Assembly: GCA_013151645.1 (NCBI GenBank)
Contig: JAADHU010000028.1
Location: 62,001 to 126,000, forward strand
Source: Gammaproteobacteria bacterium
Lineage (GTDB): Bacteria > Pseudomonadota > Gammaproteobacteria > Steroidobacterales > Woeseiaceae
Length of the DNA: 64,000 bases
Reading direction: 5' to 3'
Within the stretch, counting starts at the first letter, position 1, and each line of letters starts with the position of its first letter. This document shows, in pieces, positions 37,270 to 46,575 of this stretch. The translations under genes were made by a program, and so were the position numbers. A model generated the notes under the pieces. That model was not told the DNA's origin and did not search any database. It worked only from the letters and a program-made list of their open reading frames with translations.

Positions 37270-37878
37270 ATGACCTCGATCAATGATTTACGTGATCAAG
37301 CCGTAGAGACACTGTTTGCTGACGTACAAACCATGCTGAACGATCACACTCTGAAGCGCGGCTTGCTGACTGAGATTCGCGACAAACTGATCGCGCTAGC
37401 CGGTCAATCCTCGCTTTGGAGCGAAGATGACTTTCCACAAAGTAAGGGCGATACACTGCATGCTCGTTACCTTGTCGCGCAAGCGGGCGATCTCACTGTG
37501 TATCTGAATGTCATGAGGCCGGGAAACAGGACGCCGCCTCACAACCATACGACCTGGGCATGCATCGCGGCGGTTTCGGGAGACGAGCAAAATTACCTGT
37601 ATGAACGTGTCGACGATGCTTCTGTGACCGGCAAGGCCGAACTCAGACAGAGCGCGCATATCACGGTATCACCCGGCAGCGGTGTCGCCCTGATGCCCGC
37701 AGACATCCACCACGTTGAGATCGTCGGCGATCAGGCCATCAGACATCTTCATCTGTACGGTCGACCGCTGGAATCGCTTGACGAGCGACTTAGTTTTGAT
37801 ATGGCCGCGGGCACCTGCAAAATCATGGACATTGGCGTCAAGACTCGCCAGTCGCCGAGTGCCCGTCAGGGACGTTAG
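37270..37878 (+). CDS. Cupin thiol dioxygenase (cysteine/3-mercaptopropionate dioxygenase family)
   Basis: The 202-residue protein has the iron-binding cupin pattern: His91 and His93 in 'PPHNHTTW' and His147 in 'PADIHHVEI'. The family uses O2 to oxidise a thiol such as cysteine or 3-mercaptopropionate to a sulfinate. There is no eukaryote-type Cys-Tyr cross-link position that I can identify, which is normal for bacterial members. AGAGG precedes the ATG. A four-rhodanese protein gene follows after 4 bp, so the two act on linked sulfur chemistry. Confidence 0.82.
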   Translation: MTSINDLRDQAVETLFADVQTMLNDHTLKRGLLTEIRDKLIALAGQSSLWSEDDFPQSKGDTLHARYLVAQAGDLTVYLNVMRPGNRTPPHNHTTWACIAAVSGDEQNYLYERVDDASVTGKAELRQSAHITVSPGSGVALMPADIHHVEIVGDQAIRHLHLYGRPLESLDERLSFDMAAGTCKIMDIGVKTRQSPSARQGR

Positions 37879-37882
37879 ACGC

Positions 37883-39454
37883 ATGCGTTATCTGCAACCA
37901 TCGCAGGCGAAAGACCTTCTTGTAGCGAAGGATGAAATCGCCTTTATCGACGTACGAGAATACGGTCAGTTCGGCGAGGGACATCCTTTTTTCGCCGTCA
38001 ATCTGCCCTACAGCCAGCTTGAGCTTACCGTTTTCGATCTCGTTCCCTTAAAGACAAGCAAACTCTTATTGCTGGATGATAACGACGGTGTCGCCGAAAA
38101 AGCCTTTACCCGACTGACCACTCTGGGCTATCGCGGCGTCCACATTGTCAAAGGTGGTGCGCCTGCCTGGCAAGACGCGGGATTCACGCTTTTCAAAGGC
38201 GTCAACCTGCCGTCGAAATCTTTTGGTGAACTCGTCGAGCACGCGATGAATACACCATCGATGACCGTCGAAGAATTACAGGACAAGCGTCGCGACGGCT
38301 GTAAATTGATTCTGCTCGATGGTCGTTCGCCACAGGAATTCAAGACAATGAACATACCGGGCGCGCTGTCGTGCCCCAATGCCGAACTGCCACATCGTTT
38401 ACCCATGCTTGTCGACGATCCGGACACGACTATCGTCGTCAACTGCGCAGGCCGTACCCGCTCCATCATCGGTGCGCAGTCGCTGCGAAACTTACGGCCA
38501 TCGAATCGTGTTTTCGCACTGCAAAACGGTACCCAGGGCTGGTGTCTTGCCGGTTACGAGCTGGAGCGTGGCGCTGATCCGGGTGAATTGCCGAATCTCG
38601 ATCAAAATGCACTCGCCGTTTCAGCAGACCGGGCAGTATCCCTGATATCCCGCTTCAGCATTCCACAAATCGACCTTGATATTCTGACATCGTGGAGAAA
38701 AGACAATACGCGAACGCTGTACCTGTTCGATGTACGCACCGCCGAGGAATATTCTGACGGCCACCTCGCAGGTGCGTCGCACGCGCCGGGGGGGCAACTC
38801 GTTCAGGCGACCGATCAGTGGGTTGCGGTCCGCGGCGCACGAATCGTGCTAACCGACGACACGGGTTTGCGTGCGGCCAATACAGCGCTATGGCTGCGTG
38901 GCATGGGGCATGACGTTTCCGTGCTGTGCCATGATGCGAGTACGTGCGAGACAGTCACCAGGACTCAGCCACCCACGATGGGGCACCGCCTGCCCGTCGT
39001 CGCTCCAAACGTACTAGCCGACCGATTGGCGAGCAAGGCTGTTTTACTCGATCTATCTCCCGGCATGGCCTACCGCGAAGCACATATCGAAAACGCGATC
39101 TGGGCCACGCGGGCGCGACTCGACTCCCTGAACATTTCCGCAGACCACGACATCATCCTGGCCTGTCGCACGCCCGGCGTCGCCGAACTTGCGGCAGTCG
39201 ACTTACGTGAACGAGGGCATATGCGACTATCACGTCTTGATGGAACGCCCGATGATTGGCGCAAGGCCGGACTCACCGTCGTCGCCAGCCCGGATCGGCC
39301 CGGCGAGAAAGACTGCATCGATTTCCTCTTCTTTGTTCACTCGCGCCACGAGGGCGACCTTGAGGCATCGCGCCGTTACCTCGAATGGGAAGTCAATTTG
39401 TTAAAGCAAATCGATACACAGGAACTGTCGACACTGAATCCTCCTGCCCTCTAG
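37883..39454 (+). CDS. Four-domain rhodanese protein, two domains with catalytic Cys
   Basis: The 523-residue protein consists of four rhodanese-like domains (about residues 1-110, 120-235, 245-355 and 370-470) plus a C-terminal helix region. The second has an active-site loop with Cys188 ('VNCAGRTRS') and the fourth with Cys428 ('LACRTPGVAE'). At the same places the first and third have Asp ('LDDNDGV', 'TDDTGLR'). The alternation suggests duplication of an inactive-active pair, as in classic two-domain rhodaneses. Rhodaneses move sulfane sulfur between thiols. It is coupled to the thiol dioxygenase gene; persulfide or sulfinate handling is inferred. Confidence 0.85.
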   Translation: MRYLQPSQAKDLLVAKDEIAFIDVREYGQFGEGHPFFAVNLPYSQLELTVFDLVPLKTSKLLLLDDNDGVAEKAFTRLTTLGYRGVHIVKGGAPAWQDAGFTLFKGVNLPSKSFGELVEHAMNTPSMTVEELQDKRRDGCKLILLDGRSPQEFKTMNIPGALSCPNAELPHRLPMLVDDPDTTIVVNCAGRTRSIIGAQSLRNLRPSNRVFALQNGTQGWCLAGYELERGADPGELPNLDQNALAVSADRAVSLISRFSIPQIDLDILTSWRKDNTRTLYLFDVRTAEEYSDGHLAGASHAPGGQLVQATDQWVAVRGARIVLTDDTGLRAANTALWLRGMGHDVSVLCHDASTCETVTRTQPPTMGHRLPVVAPNVLADRLASKAVLLDLSPGMAYREAHIENAIWATRARLDSLNISADHDIILACRTPGVAELAAVDLRERGHMRLSRLDGTPDDWRKAGLTVVASPDRPGEKDCIDFLFFVHSRHEGDLEASRRYLEWEVNLLKQIDTQELSTLNPPAL

Positions 39455-39463
39455 CCGGACTAT

Positions 39464-40039
39464 TCATACATCGCACTCGTCCAGCATCGGCAGTATCCAC
39501 GGCTTGTTCTTACGAATTTCCTGCCGGGTCAGTCCGGTGAGTTCATAGGGCAACACCAGCCACTTGTCCGTATCATGCAGATAGTAGTCGGGAACCCGAT
39601 CCGTCTTGTTCTGTTTTGAGCGATAAAATGGCACGGCGATGCGCACGTCATGCGGCATGTTTCGCTTCATCTTCGTTTCAAGACGCTGGATGACTGCTTC
39701 AATATTGCGTCCCGTCCCGTAAACGTCATCAACGATCAGAAGTGAGTCCGCTTGATTGACGTTCTCGAAAATGTACTGCAAGCCGTGGACACGGATTTCC
39801 GATTCCGCCTTCAATTGTTGCAGATATTCATCCATACCGCGGTATGACGTGCGGATGGCGATATGGTCTGTCTCCACACCGAGATACTGGAGGCATTCCT
39901 GCACATAGATACCCACCGTCGAACCACCTCGCCAGACACCGACGATGAATTCCGGCTTGAAGCCACTTTCAAAAATTTCGACCGCGAGTCGATAGGAATC
40001 GGCCAATAGTGCTTCTTCTTCAACGTATTGCTTTTCCAT
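39464..40039 (-). CDS. Phosphoribosyltransferase family protein (1)
   Basis: The 191-residue type I PRTase has the PRPP-binding loop 'SLLIVDDVYGTGRNIEAV' and an early 'FIVGVWRGGSTVGIYVQE' loop resembling the hypoxanthine PRTase pattern. The substrate cannot be named. It is a paralogue of the next gene (shared pattern 'SGFKPxxIxxxWRGG', 'GVETDHIAIRTS'), and the two are divergent with a ~90-bp promoter gap. ATG 40039 was chosen over a TTG four codons earlier. It converges on the rhodanese gene with a 9-bp gap. Confidence 0.8.
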   Translation of the reverse strand: MEKQYVEEEALLADSYRLAVEIFESGFKPEFIVGVWRGGSTVGIYVQECLQYLGVETDHIAIRTSYRGMDEYLQQLKAESEIRVHGLQYIFENVNQADSLLIVDDVYGTGRNIEAVIQRLETKMKRNMPHDVRIAVPFYRSKQNKTDRVPDYYLHDTDKWLVLPYELTGLTRQEIRKNKPWILPMLDECDV

Positions 40040-40129
40040 CTTGCGACTCAACTACGCCCGGACATCTGCAGACAGGCACACTATACTGCACCTCATGGGA
40101 TTGATACCCGCTAAGCACAAAGGCTCGCT

Positions 40130-40696
40130 GTGAGCGGCAAGACCTACTTGTCAGCACAACAACTGCTGGAAGATTCGTTCCGGCTGGGCGCGAAAATTGT
40201 TGCCAGTGGCTTCAAGCCGTCGATCATTACCGCGATCTGGCGCGGCGGAACACCCATTGGCATCGCCGTGCAGGAGTTACTGGCCTATCACGGCATCGAC
40301 ACCGACCACATAGCCATACGTACCTCGTCATACACCGGTATCGACGGCCGTTCGTCGGAAATCAGTATTCACGGAATGAATTACCTCATCAAGAATGTAC
40401 GCCATGAGGACCGGTTGCTGATTGTGGATGACGTTTTCGATACGGGCCATACCATTTCCGCCGTCATTCGACACCTGAAGGAAAAGTCACGTCTGAATAC
40501 GCCTCAAGAAATACGCGTTGCAGTCCCTTACTTCAAACCCACGCGTAACCAGACAGACCAGAAACCTGACTATTTCCTTCACGAAACCGAAGCCTGGCTA
40601 AAATACCCGCACTCGCTCGAAGGTCTGACCGTTGAGGAAATAGCGAAGAACCGGCCGGAGCTGTACGACATCATCCGGAAACACATTCCTTCCTGA
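40130..40696 (+). CDS. Phosphoribosyltransferase family protein (2)
   Basis: The 188-residue PRTase has the PRPP loop 'RLLIVDDVFDTGHTISAV' and the 'WRGGTPIGIAVQE' loop. It starts with GTG at 40130. It is similar to the neighbouring PRTase over the full length but differs in the loop after 'TDHIAIRTS' and at the C-terminus ('EEIAKNRPELYDII'). Hypoxanthine-guanine type activity is possible. Having two divergent, diverged copies suggests either different substrates or a hetero-oligomer. Confidence 0.82.
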   Translation: MSGKTYLSAQQLLEDSFRLGAKIVASGFKPSIITAIWRGGTPIGIAVQELLAYHGIDTDHIAIRTSSYTGIDGRSSEISIHGMNYLIKNVRHEDRLLIVDDVFDTGHTISAVIRHLKEKSRLNTPQEIRVAVPYFKPTRNQTDQKPDYFLHETEAWLKYPHSLEGLTVEEIAKNRPELYDIIRKHIPS

Positions 40697-40728
40697 GCAT
40701 CGCGTCAACGGCCCGATCAATACTCCGG

Positions 40729-43011
40729 TTACCCTTCTTCGTTCTTCCGCCGCCACTCATCAGCGACCGCAATCGCGCTCATGTTAAATATTCCTTTTAC
40801 GGTCGAAGACGGCGTAACAATGTGCGCTGACAATGCGGTCCCGGACAAGATCGGACCGATCATCAACACGTCGTTGATGGATCGAATCAATTCGACAGCA
40901 ATATTGGCCGCATCCAGATTGGGCATTACCAATAAATTGGCGGAACCATTGAGATTTGTATCGTTATTCACCGCATTTCGAATCTTTTCGCTCAACGCAG
41001 CGTCTGCATGCATTTCACCGTCAATCTCGAGGTCCGGCGCGACTCGGCGCAGTATTTCCGTCGCCTTTCGCATCTTGATCGCACCGGGTGCCCGTGAAGA
41101 CCCGAAGTTTGAATGAGACAGCAGCGCGACTTTGGGTTTTATACCGAAATCCCTGATACGCCTGGCGCTGGCCAGCGTCGTATTGGCGATCTGTTCGGCG
41201 CTCGGGTCGACCTCGATATACGCGTCCGTAATGAAAATCGGTCCCCTCGGCAAAATCAATACGGCCAATGACGAAATCTTCTCGCCCGGCCTGCGCATGC
41301 CAATGACTTCAATGATGTGCTGAAGGTGGTGATCGAATCGGCCTTCAGTACCGCAAATTAATGCTTCCGCATCGCCTTGCGCCACCATGCAGGCCCCGAT
41401 CGCCGTATTGTTGGTCCGCATGACCGTTTGGGCCGCCGCAACCGAAACGCCGCGTCGTGACACTTTCTTGTGATAGAACTGCCAGTACTGATGGTAGCGG
41501 GCATCATTCTCGGGGTCGATCAATTGAAAATCCTGCCCTATCTTCAAGTCGATACCCAGATCACCCAAACGCTTGGCCACGACATTTTTTCGGCCTATGA
41601 TGAACGGCTCGGCGATTCCCTCACCGGCAATTTCCTGCACCGCGCGCAACACATTCAGATTTTCACCTTCAGCAAAAACCAGCCGTTCGCGATCACGTTT
41701 GGCGACATCAATGACCGGTTGCATGAACATCAATGATCGATTGCTGAACGACCGAAGTCGTGCCTTGTATTTCCCGAGATCGTCGATAGGACGCAGTGCG
41801 ACACCGGAGTCCATGGCTGCTTTGGCCACTGCGAGAGAAACTTCGACAAACAAACGCGCATCGAACGGTTTCGGAATCAGGTAGGTCGGCCCGAATTGCA
41901 GGCTCTCGTCTTTGTAAACACTCGCCACCTCATCCGTGGACTCACGTCTGGCGATCGATGCAATCGCATCCACACACGCTACTTTCATGGCTTTATTGAT
42001 GGTGGTTGCACCGACATCCAGCGCGCCCCGAAAAATAAACGGAAAGCAAAGAACGTTGTTGACCTGGTTGGGGTAATCCGACCGGCCGGTGGCGATAATT
42101 GCATCCGGTCGGGCTTCGAATGCGATTTCCGGCCGTATTTCCGGGGCTGGATTCGCCAACGCAAGAATAAGTGGTTTTTCGGCCATTCCTTTGACCATCT
42201 CGCCGGTTAGAATGTCCGGCGCAGAAAGGCCCAGGAAAATATCCGCAGCCACGATCGCATCGGCAAGGGTTCTCTCGCTAGTCTCGACCGCGTAACGGGA
42301 CTTGTACTCATTCATATCTTCACTGCGCCCGATATAAACGACTCCCTGCACATCGATAAGCGTCACATTTTCACGTGGCAAGCCAAGCTCAACCAGGAGA
42401 TCAAGGCATGACAAACTGGCTGCTCCACCACCTGTCGCCACCAGCTTGACGTCCGAAATATCCTTGCCCACCAAATCCAGACCATTCCTGACGGCGGCCG
42501 CCACAACGATTGCGGTACCGTGCTGGTCGTCATGAAAAACCGGGATGTTCATTTTTTCACTGAGCGCTGCTTCAACGATAAAACAATCCGGCGCCTTGAT
42601 ATCTTCAAGATTGATCGCACCAAACGTCGGTTCCAGCTTCGCTACAGCGTCTACAAACTTAAGCGGGTCTGATTCATCAACTTCCAGATCAAACGCATCA
42701 ATGTTGGCGAATTTCTTGAATAGAACTGCTTTTCCCTCCATCACCGGCTTAGCCGCCAGTGGGCCGATGTTGCCCAGGCCCAGCACCGCAGAACCATTGG
42801 TAATGACACCGACAAGATTGCTGCGCGCGGTATAGAGCGCCGCCGCTAACGGATCCTTTTCAATGCGCAGACACGGATACGCCACGCCCGGTGAATAGGC
42901 CTGTGCCAGATCGATCTGGTTCGCCAGCGGTTTAGTCGGTGTAACCGCCAATTTACCCGCGGGCGAAGTACTGTGGTAAAGCAGCGAACTTTCTTCCAGT
43001 GAATCTGACAT
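40729..43011 (-). CDS. maeB: NADP-dependent malic enzyme with phosphotransacetylase-like domain
   Basis: The 760-residue protein has a malic enzyme part (residues ~1-430: '[13 protein letters not shown]', '[15 protein letters not shown]', '[15 protein letters not shown]') and a C-terminal phosphate acetyltransferase-like part (~430-760). This is the standard MaeB architecture, in which the second part is regulatory rather than catalytic. It makes pyruvate, CO2 and NADPH from malate. ATG 43011 is preferred over a TTG two codons earlier. In this window it could connect C4 dicarboxylates with pyruvate, next to a fumarate reductase ~6 kb away. Confidence 0.94.
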   Translation of the reverse strand: MSDSLEESSLLYHSTSPAGKLAVTPTKPLANQIDLAQAYSPGVAYPCLRIEKDPLAAALYTARSNLVGVITNGSAVLGLGNIGPLAAKPVMEGKAVLFKKFANIDAFDLEVDESDPLKFVDAVAKLEPTFGAINLEDIKAPDCFIVEAALSEKMNIPVFHDDQHGTAIVVAAAVRNGLDLVGKDISDVKLVATGGGAASLSCLDLLVELGLPRENVTLIDVQGVVYIGRSEDMNEYKSRYAVETSERTLADAIVAADIFLGLSAPDILTGEMVKGMAEKPLILALANPAPEIRPEIAFEARPDAIIATGRSDYPNQVNNVLCFPFIFRGALDVGATTINKAMKVACVDAIASIARRESTDEVASVYKDESLQFGPTYLIPKPFDARLFVEVSLAVAKAAMDSGVALRPIDDLGKYKARLRSFSNRSLMFMQPVIDVAKRDRERLVFAEGENLNVLRAVQEIAGEGIAEPFIIGRKNVVAKRLGDLGIDLKIGQDFQLIDPENDARYHQYWQFYHKKVSRRGVSVAAAQTVMRTNNTAIGACMVAQGDAEALICGTEGRFDHHLQHIIEVIGMRRPGEKISSLAVLILPRGPIFITDAYIEVDPSAEQIANTTLASARRIRDFGIKPKVALLSHSNFGSSRAPGAIKMRKATEILRRVAPDLEIDGEMHADAALSEKIRNAVNNDTNLNGSANLLVMPNLDAANIAVELIRSINDVLMIGPILSGTALSAHIVTPSSTVKGIFNMSAIAVADEWRRKNEEG

Positions 43012-43056
43012 CCGCAATCCAAAGCAGGGAGATGCGACAGTTTGCCATACTTCTAA

Positions 43057-43084
43057 CGCCGACAGGGTGCTTGTCCTGTCGGCG
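43057..43084. terminator. Strong hairpin between the metal module and maeB
   Basis: CGCCGACAGG (43057-43066) and CCTGTCGGCG (43075-43084) form a perfect 10-bp stem with an 8-nt loop. In the minus direction, downstream of the DUF3240 gene, it is followed only by TTAG, so it would be a poor intrinsic terminator by itself. It may still end or protect the efflux-operon transcript. Confidence 0.45.
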
Positions 43085-43140
43085 GTTGTCGGCTCGAACG
43101 GGTGGTGCGGACCAGCGACACCGATCCTGGCGAGTCAGAT

Positions 43141-43207
43141 GGTTCGCTCTCCGCGAAGGGTCACTCGCCGGCCCTTCCGTTCAGCGGATTGGTCCCAGAT
43201 GACCGCC
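43141..43207 (-). pseudogene. Decayed 3' fragment of a TauD/TfdA-family dioxygenase gene
   Basis: Read on the minus strand in its own frame, this segment gives 'TAVIWDQSAERKGRRVTLRG' then 'ERTI' and a stop. The C-terminus of the intact dioxygenase at 50163-51026 reads 'RAIWDYWPAERKGRRVTIRG' then 'ERP'. At DNA level 43145-43182 matches 50191-50228 at 36 of 38 bases. Only ~24 codons remain, with no start and no upstream catalytic region. Part of the fragment overlaps the end of the DUF3240 gene in another frame. Both copies point the same way and flank the metal-efflux module. Confidence 0.75.
43145..43182 (-). repeat. Left copy of a 38-bp direct repeat (partner 50191-50228)
   Basis: The 38 bases match 50191-50228 at 36 positions, in the same orientation. 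The right copy is inside the 3' coding end of the intact TauD-family gene; the left copy is in the decayed fragment. The two enclose about 7.0 kb holding the complete RND efflux operon and its divergent regulator. Confidence 0.8.
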
Positions 43208-43507
43208 GTGAATTAGCGGTAACACCCAGAAATGGATACCTGCAACTCCGAACGATTCTCGAATACTGTCGATGAACGCCTCGACGCCGTCCGCTCGAAT
43301 CTGGATTTGAAATTGTTGGCGACGTTGCCGACCGCTGACCTGTTCCACCGGACTGAGGTCATCGTGGCGGGTGCTATGTCCGTACACCGGAACGCTCGTA
43401 AAACCGGTGCTGTCTTCGCGTGCCAATAGCCAGTCAACGATCGGTTCCTCAAGTTCTGGCGGTACATTCAGCGTTACCAGCGCCTCGGATTGTTTCGACT
43501 CGTTCAT
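43181..43507 (-). CDS. DUF3240-family protein of metal efflux operons
   Basis: The 108-residue soluble protein resembles DUF3240 members, small ferredoxin-like or PII-like proteins encoded beside CzcA-type pumps ('LVTLNVPPELEEPIVDWLLAR', 'QFQIQIRADGVEAFIDSIRESF'). The function is unknown; a role in metal sensing or pump control is plausible. Its start overlaps the pump gene stop by 4 bp (ATGA). Its last ~9 codons overlap the dioxygenase fragment in a different frame, so its C-terminus may have been altered when that junction formed. Confidence 0.78.
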   Translation of the reverse strand: MNESKQSEALVTLNVPPELEEPIVDWLLAREDSTGFTSVPVYGHSTRHDDLSPVEQVSGRQRRQQFQIQIRADGVEAFIDSIRESFGVAGIHFWVLPLIHGGHLGPIR

Positions 43508-46500
43508 GTTACGTACTCCCCATCGCCGAATCGGCGATACAGTATCGGCAGGATGAACAGCGTCAATAAAGTCGCGGTAATGAGCCCGCCGATCACGACA
43601 ATCGCAAGTGGCCTCTGTATTTCTGACCCAGGGCCAGATGCAAACAACAAAGGTACAAGTCCGAACGCCGCAATACTTCCGGTCATCAAAACCGGACGCA
43701 GGCGGCGTTTCGCTCCCTGAACAACCAGCTCGGACATCGATAATCCGCGGGCTCTTAACTGATTGAAATAGGAGACCATCACAACGCCATTCAATACGGC
43801 GATGCCAAGCAATGCAATAAAGCCTACAGAAGCGGGCACCGACAGGTACTCACCGGTCAGCCACAGTGCGAAGACGCCACCTATCAGGGCAAACGGGATA
43901 TTCGCCAGGACCAGCAATGCCTGCCGGACGGAGCCGAAGGTCGAGAAAAGCAGCAGGAAAATCAGCCCGATCGATACCGGTACTACCAGAGCCAGTCGAG
44001 CGGCAGCACGCTGCTGGTTTTCGAACTGACCGCCCCATTCGACGTAGTACCCCGCCGGGAGATCAACGGCGGCCGCAACAGCAGCCCTCGCTTCATCGAC
44101 AAAACCCACCAGATCCCGGCCGGCAACATTTGTTCTCACTACGGTATAGCGTTGGCCGCGCTCCCGCCCCACCGTTACAACACCTTCCACATAGCGAATC
44201 TCGGCGAGACTGCCAAGCGGCACACTGATGCCGCCTTCCAGGGCGATCGGCATGCTCGCAAACGTAGCCGGCGACGTTCCGACCGATGCGTCCGCTCGCA
44301 TCAGGAGCGGCGTTCGACGCGCCCCTTCCTGTACGATTCCCAAAGGCAGGCCTTCCAGTTGAGTGCGAAGTATTCGTTGAATGCTCAGCACATCCATCCC
44401 CAACCGACCGGCCGCGAGCCGGTCGATATCAAGCTCATAGTACTGGACTCCGTCATTCTGACTGGCGAATACATCTTCGCTGCCAGCAACGTTACGAAGC
44501 ACGTCCACTATTTCAGTCGCGTACTGATTCAGTGAATCAAGCTCCGGACCGAAGAGCTTCACCGCCACATCACCGCGCACACCGGTGAGCATCTCCGACA
44601 CCCGCATTTCGATCGGCTGGGTAAAGCCGTACGCGATTCCCGGAAATTTATCCAGAACGATCCGAATCGCGTCTATGAGTTCTTCCTTGCTGTGCATGCG
44701 CCACTCGGACTTCGGCCTCAGCACCATGAAAATATCCGTTTCGTTCAGCCCCATAGGATCCATGCCGATCTCATCAGAACCAACGCGTGCTACCGTGCGG
44801 GCAACCTCGGGGACCTGTGCAAGAATTTCTTTTTGCACACGCAAATCCAGTTCTATCGATTTTTCCAGCGTAATCGACGGCAGCTTTTCGAGTTGCACAA
44901 TGATGTCTCCCTCATCCATTGTCGGCATGAAGCTCTTACCGATCAGCAAGTAGACGCCGGCCGTCGCGGCGAGGGTTGCGAGTGCGCCGATAGTCACCCA
45001 CTTCGTATGGTCGAGACACCAGCGCAGCGCCGGCAGGTAAAGTTCCTGCAATTTGCGCGGCAGCCATGGTTCTTTCTGCGAGACCCGCGTCAGGAGAAAC
45101 GAAGACAACACCGGGATCATGGTCAGCGATAACAGCAATGACGCTGCCAGCGCAAAAACGATCGTCAATGCAACCGGCGTAAACAATTTCCCTTCCAGGC
45201 CCTGCAGCGTCAGAAGCGGAAAAAACACGATGATGATGATCGCGATACCGGATGCAACCGGGACGGATACCTCGCGTACCGCTCTGTAGATAACGTGCAA
45301 GCGCGGAAGACGTCGTTCCTTTTGCCAGTCGCTGAGATGCGTCATGATGTTTTCAACAATGACGACGGCGGCATCAACCAGCATGCCAATCGCGATGGCC
45401 AGTCCGCCCAGGCTCATGAGGTTTGCTGACATTCCGAATTGGCGCATCAGAATAAAAGTCGCAAGCGCTGCCAGCGGCAAGACCATGGCCACAGACAAAG
45501 AGGCCCGCAGATCGCCGAGAAACAACACCAGCAGAATAACGACCAGCAGAGTTGCTTCACCCAGCGCCTTTGACACTGTGCTCACCGCCCGTTCTACAAG
45601 ATTGCCGCGGTCATAGAAGACATCGACAGAGACGCCTGGTGGCAGCGCGGTCGCGATATCATCCAGCTTCTGGCGCACACCGGCAACGACATCACGTGCG
45701 TTCGCACCGCGCAGTCCCAGTACGAGCCCTTCGACCGCTTCACTCTCACCGTTCTGGGTTACGGCGCCATACCGTGTTATCGCTCCTATTTTCACCGTGG
45801 CCACATCACTGACTCTGATGGGTGTGCCGTTTACGACCTTGATCACTATCTGGCGAACGTCGTCGAGCGTTTTTATCCGGCCTTCGGATCGAACCAGCAG
45901 CGCTTCTTCCCCGGCACTCATGCGGCCTGCGCCGTCATTGCGATTGTTGGAGGCCAGCGCCTCGGCCAGCAACAAGGGATTGACACCGCGTGCCGCCATT
46001 CGATGTGGATCCGGCATTACCTCGAAGCTGCGAACGTATCCGCCCAGAGAATTGACATCCGCAACGCCGTGCACCGTTCTCAAAGCCGGCCGTATCACCC
46101 AGTCCAATACGGTACGTCGCTCTGTCAGACTGATATCACCCTCCACCGTGAACATGAACATTTCACCAAGCGGGGTGGTCAGCGGAGCAATGCCACCTTC
46201 GATGTCGGCCGGCAGGTTGTCGCGGGCTGCACTCAGGCGCTCCGCGACTTGCTGTCGGGCCCAGTAAATATCGGTTCCCTCGGCGAAGTCCACCGTAATG
46301 TCAGATAACGCGTACTTCGCCACTGAACGCAACATGACTTGTTTGGGAATACCAAGAAGCTCCAGCTCAATCGGTGCGGTGATCTGGTTTTCCACCTCTT
46401 CGGGCGTCATGCCCGGGGCCTTCACGATGATTTTCACCTGGGTCGGCGAGACATCGGGAAACGCGTCAATCGGCAACTGTTTAAACGCGTAGTAACCAAA

Positions 46501-46575
46501 ACCCGCGAGCATTACTGTCCCCAGCATGACCAGGACTCGCTGTGTCAAGGCAAACTGAATCAGATTTGAAAGCAT
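43504..46575 (-). CDS. Heavy-metal efflux RND pump (CzcA/CusA family)
   Basis: The 1023-residue inner-membrane proton-driven pump has 12 membrane segments and two large periplasmic parts. The N-terminus 'LIQFALTQRVLVMLGTVMLAGFGYYAFKQLPIDAFPDVSPTQV' is typical of the heavy-metal branch. Helix 4 has 'GLAIAIGMLVDAAVVIVENI' with the Asp and Glu of the proton relay. The helix-4 motif is neither the classic CzcA 'DFGxxxDGA' nor exactly CusA, so I do not name the metal. It works with the adaptor and TolC protein encoded upstream, and overlaps both neighbours (TGATG, ATGA). Confidence 0.92.
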   Translation of the reverse strand: MLSNLIQFALTQRVLVMLGTVMLAGFGYYAFKQLPIDAFPDVSPTQVKIIVKAPGMTPEEVENQITAPIELELLGIPKQVMLRSVAKYALSDITVDFAEGTDIYWARQQVAERLSAARDNLPADIEGGIAPLTTPLGEMFMFTVEGDISLTERRTVLDWVIRPALRTVHGVADVNSLGGYVRSFEVMPDPHRMAARGVNPLLLAEALASNNRNDGAGRMSAGEEALLVRSEGRIKTLDDVRQIVIKVVNGTPIRVSDVATVKIGAITRYGAVTQNGESEAVEGLVLGLRGANARDVVAGVRQKLDDIATALPPGVSVDVFYDRGNLVERAVSTVSKALGEATLLVVILLVLFLGDLRASLSVAMVLPLAALATFILMRQFGMSANLMSLGGLAIAIGMLVDAAVVIVENIMTHLSDWQKERRLPRLHVIYRAVREVSVPVASGIAIIIIVFFPLLTLQGLEGKLFTPVALTIVFALAASLLLSLTMIPVLSSFLLTRVSQKEPWLPRKLQELYLPALRWCLDHTKWVTIGALATLAATAGVYLLIGKSFMPTMDEGDIIVQLEKLPSITLEKSIELDLRVQKEILAQVPEVARTVARVGSDEIGMDPMGLNETDIFMVLRPKSEWRMHSKEELIDAIRIVLDKFPGIAYGFTQPIEMRVSEMLTGVRGDVAVKLFGPELDSLNQYATEIVDVLRNVAGSEDVFASQNDGVQYYELDIDRLAAGRLGMDVLSIQRILRTQLEGLPLGIVQEGARRTPLLMRADASVGTSPATFASMPIALEGGISVPLGSLAEIRYVEGVVTVGRERGQRYTVVRTNVAGRDLVGFVDEARAAVAAAVDLPAGYYVEWGGQFENQQRAAARLALVVPVSIGLIFLLLFSTFGSVRQALLVLANIPFALIGGVFALWLTGEYLSVPASVGFIALLGIAVLNGVVMVSYFNQLRARGLSMSELVVQGAKRRLRPVLMTGSIAAFGLVPLLFASGPGSEIQRPLAIVVIGGLITATLLTLFILPILYRRFGDGEYVT

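Noticed and set aside
43057-43084. Hairpin as a clear intrinsic terminator
   Set aside because: The stem is perfect, but neither side has a T tract, so it is listed only as a strong hairpin with moderate confidence.
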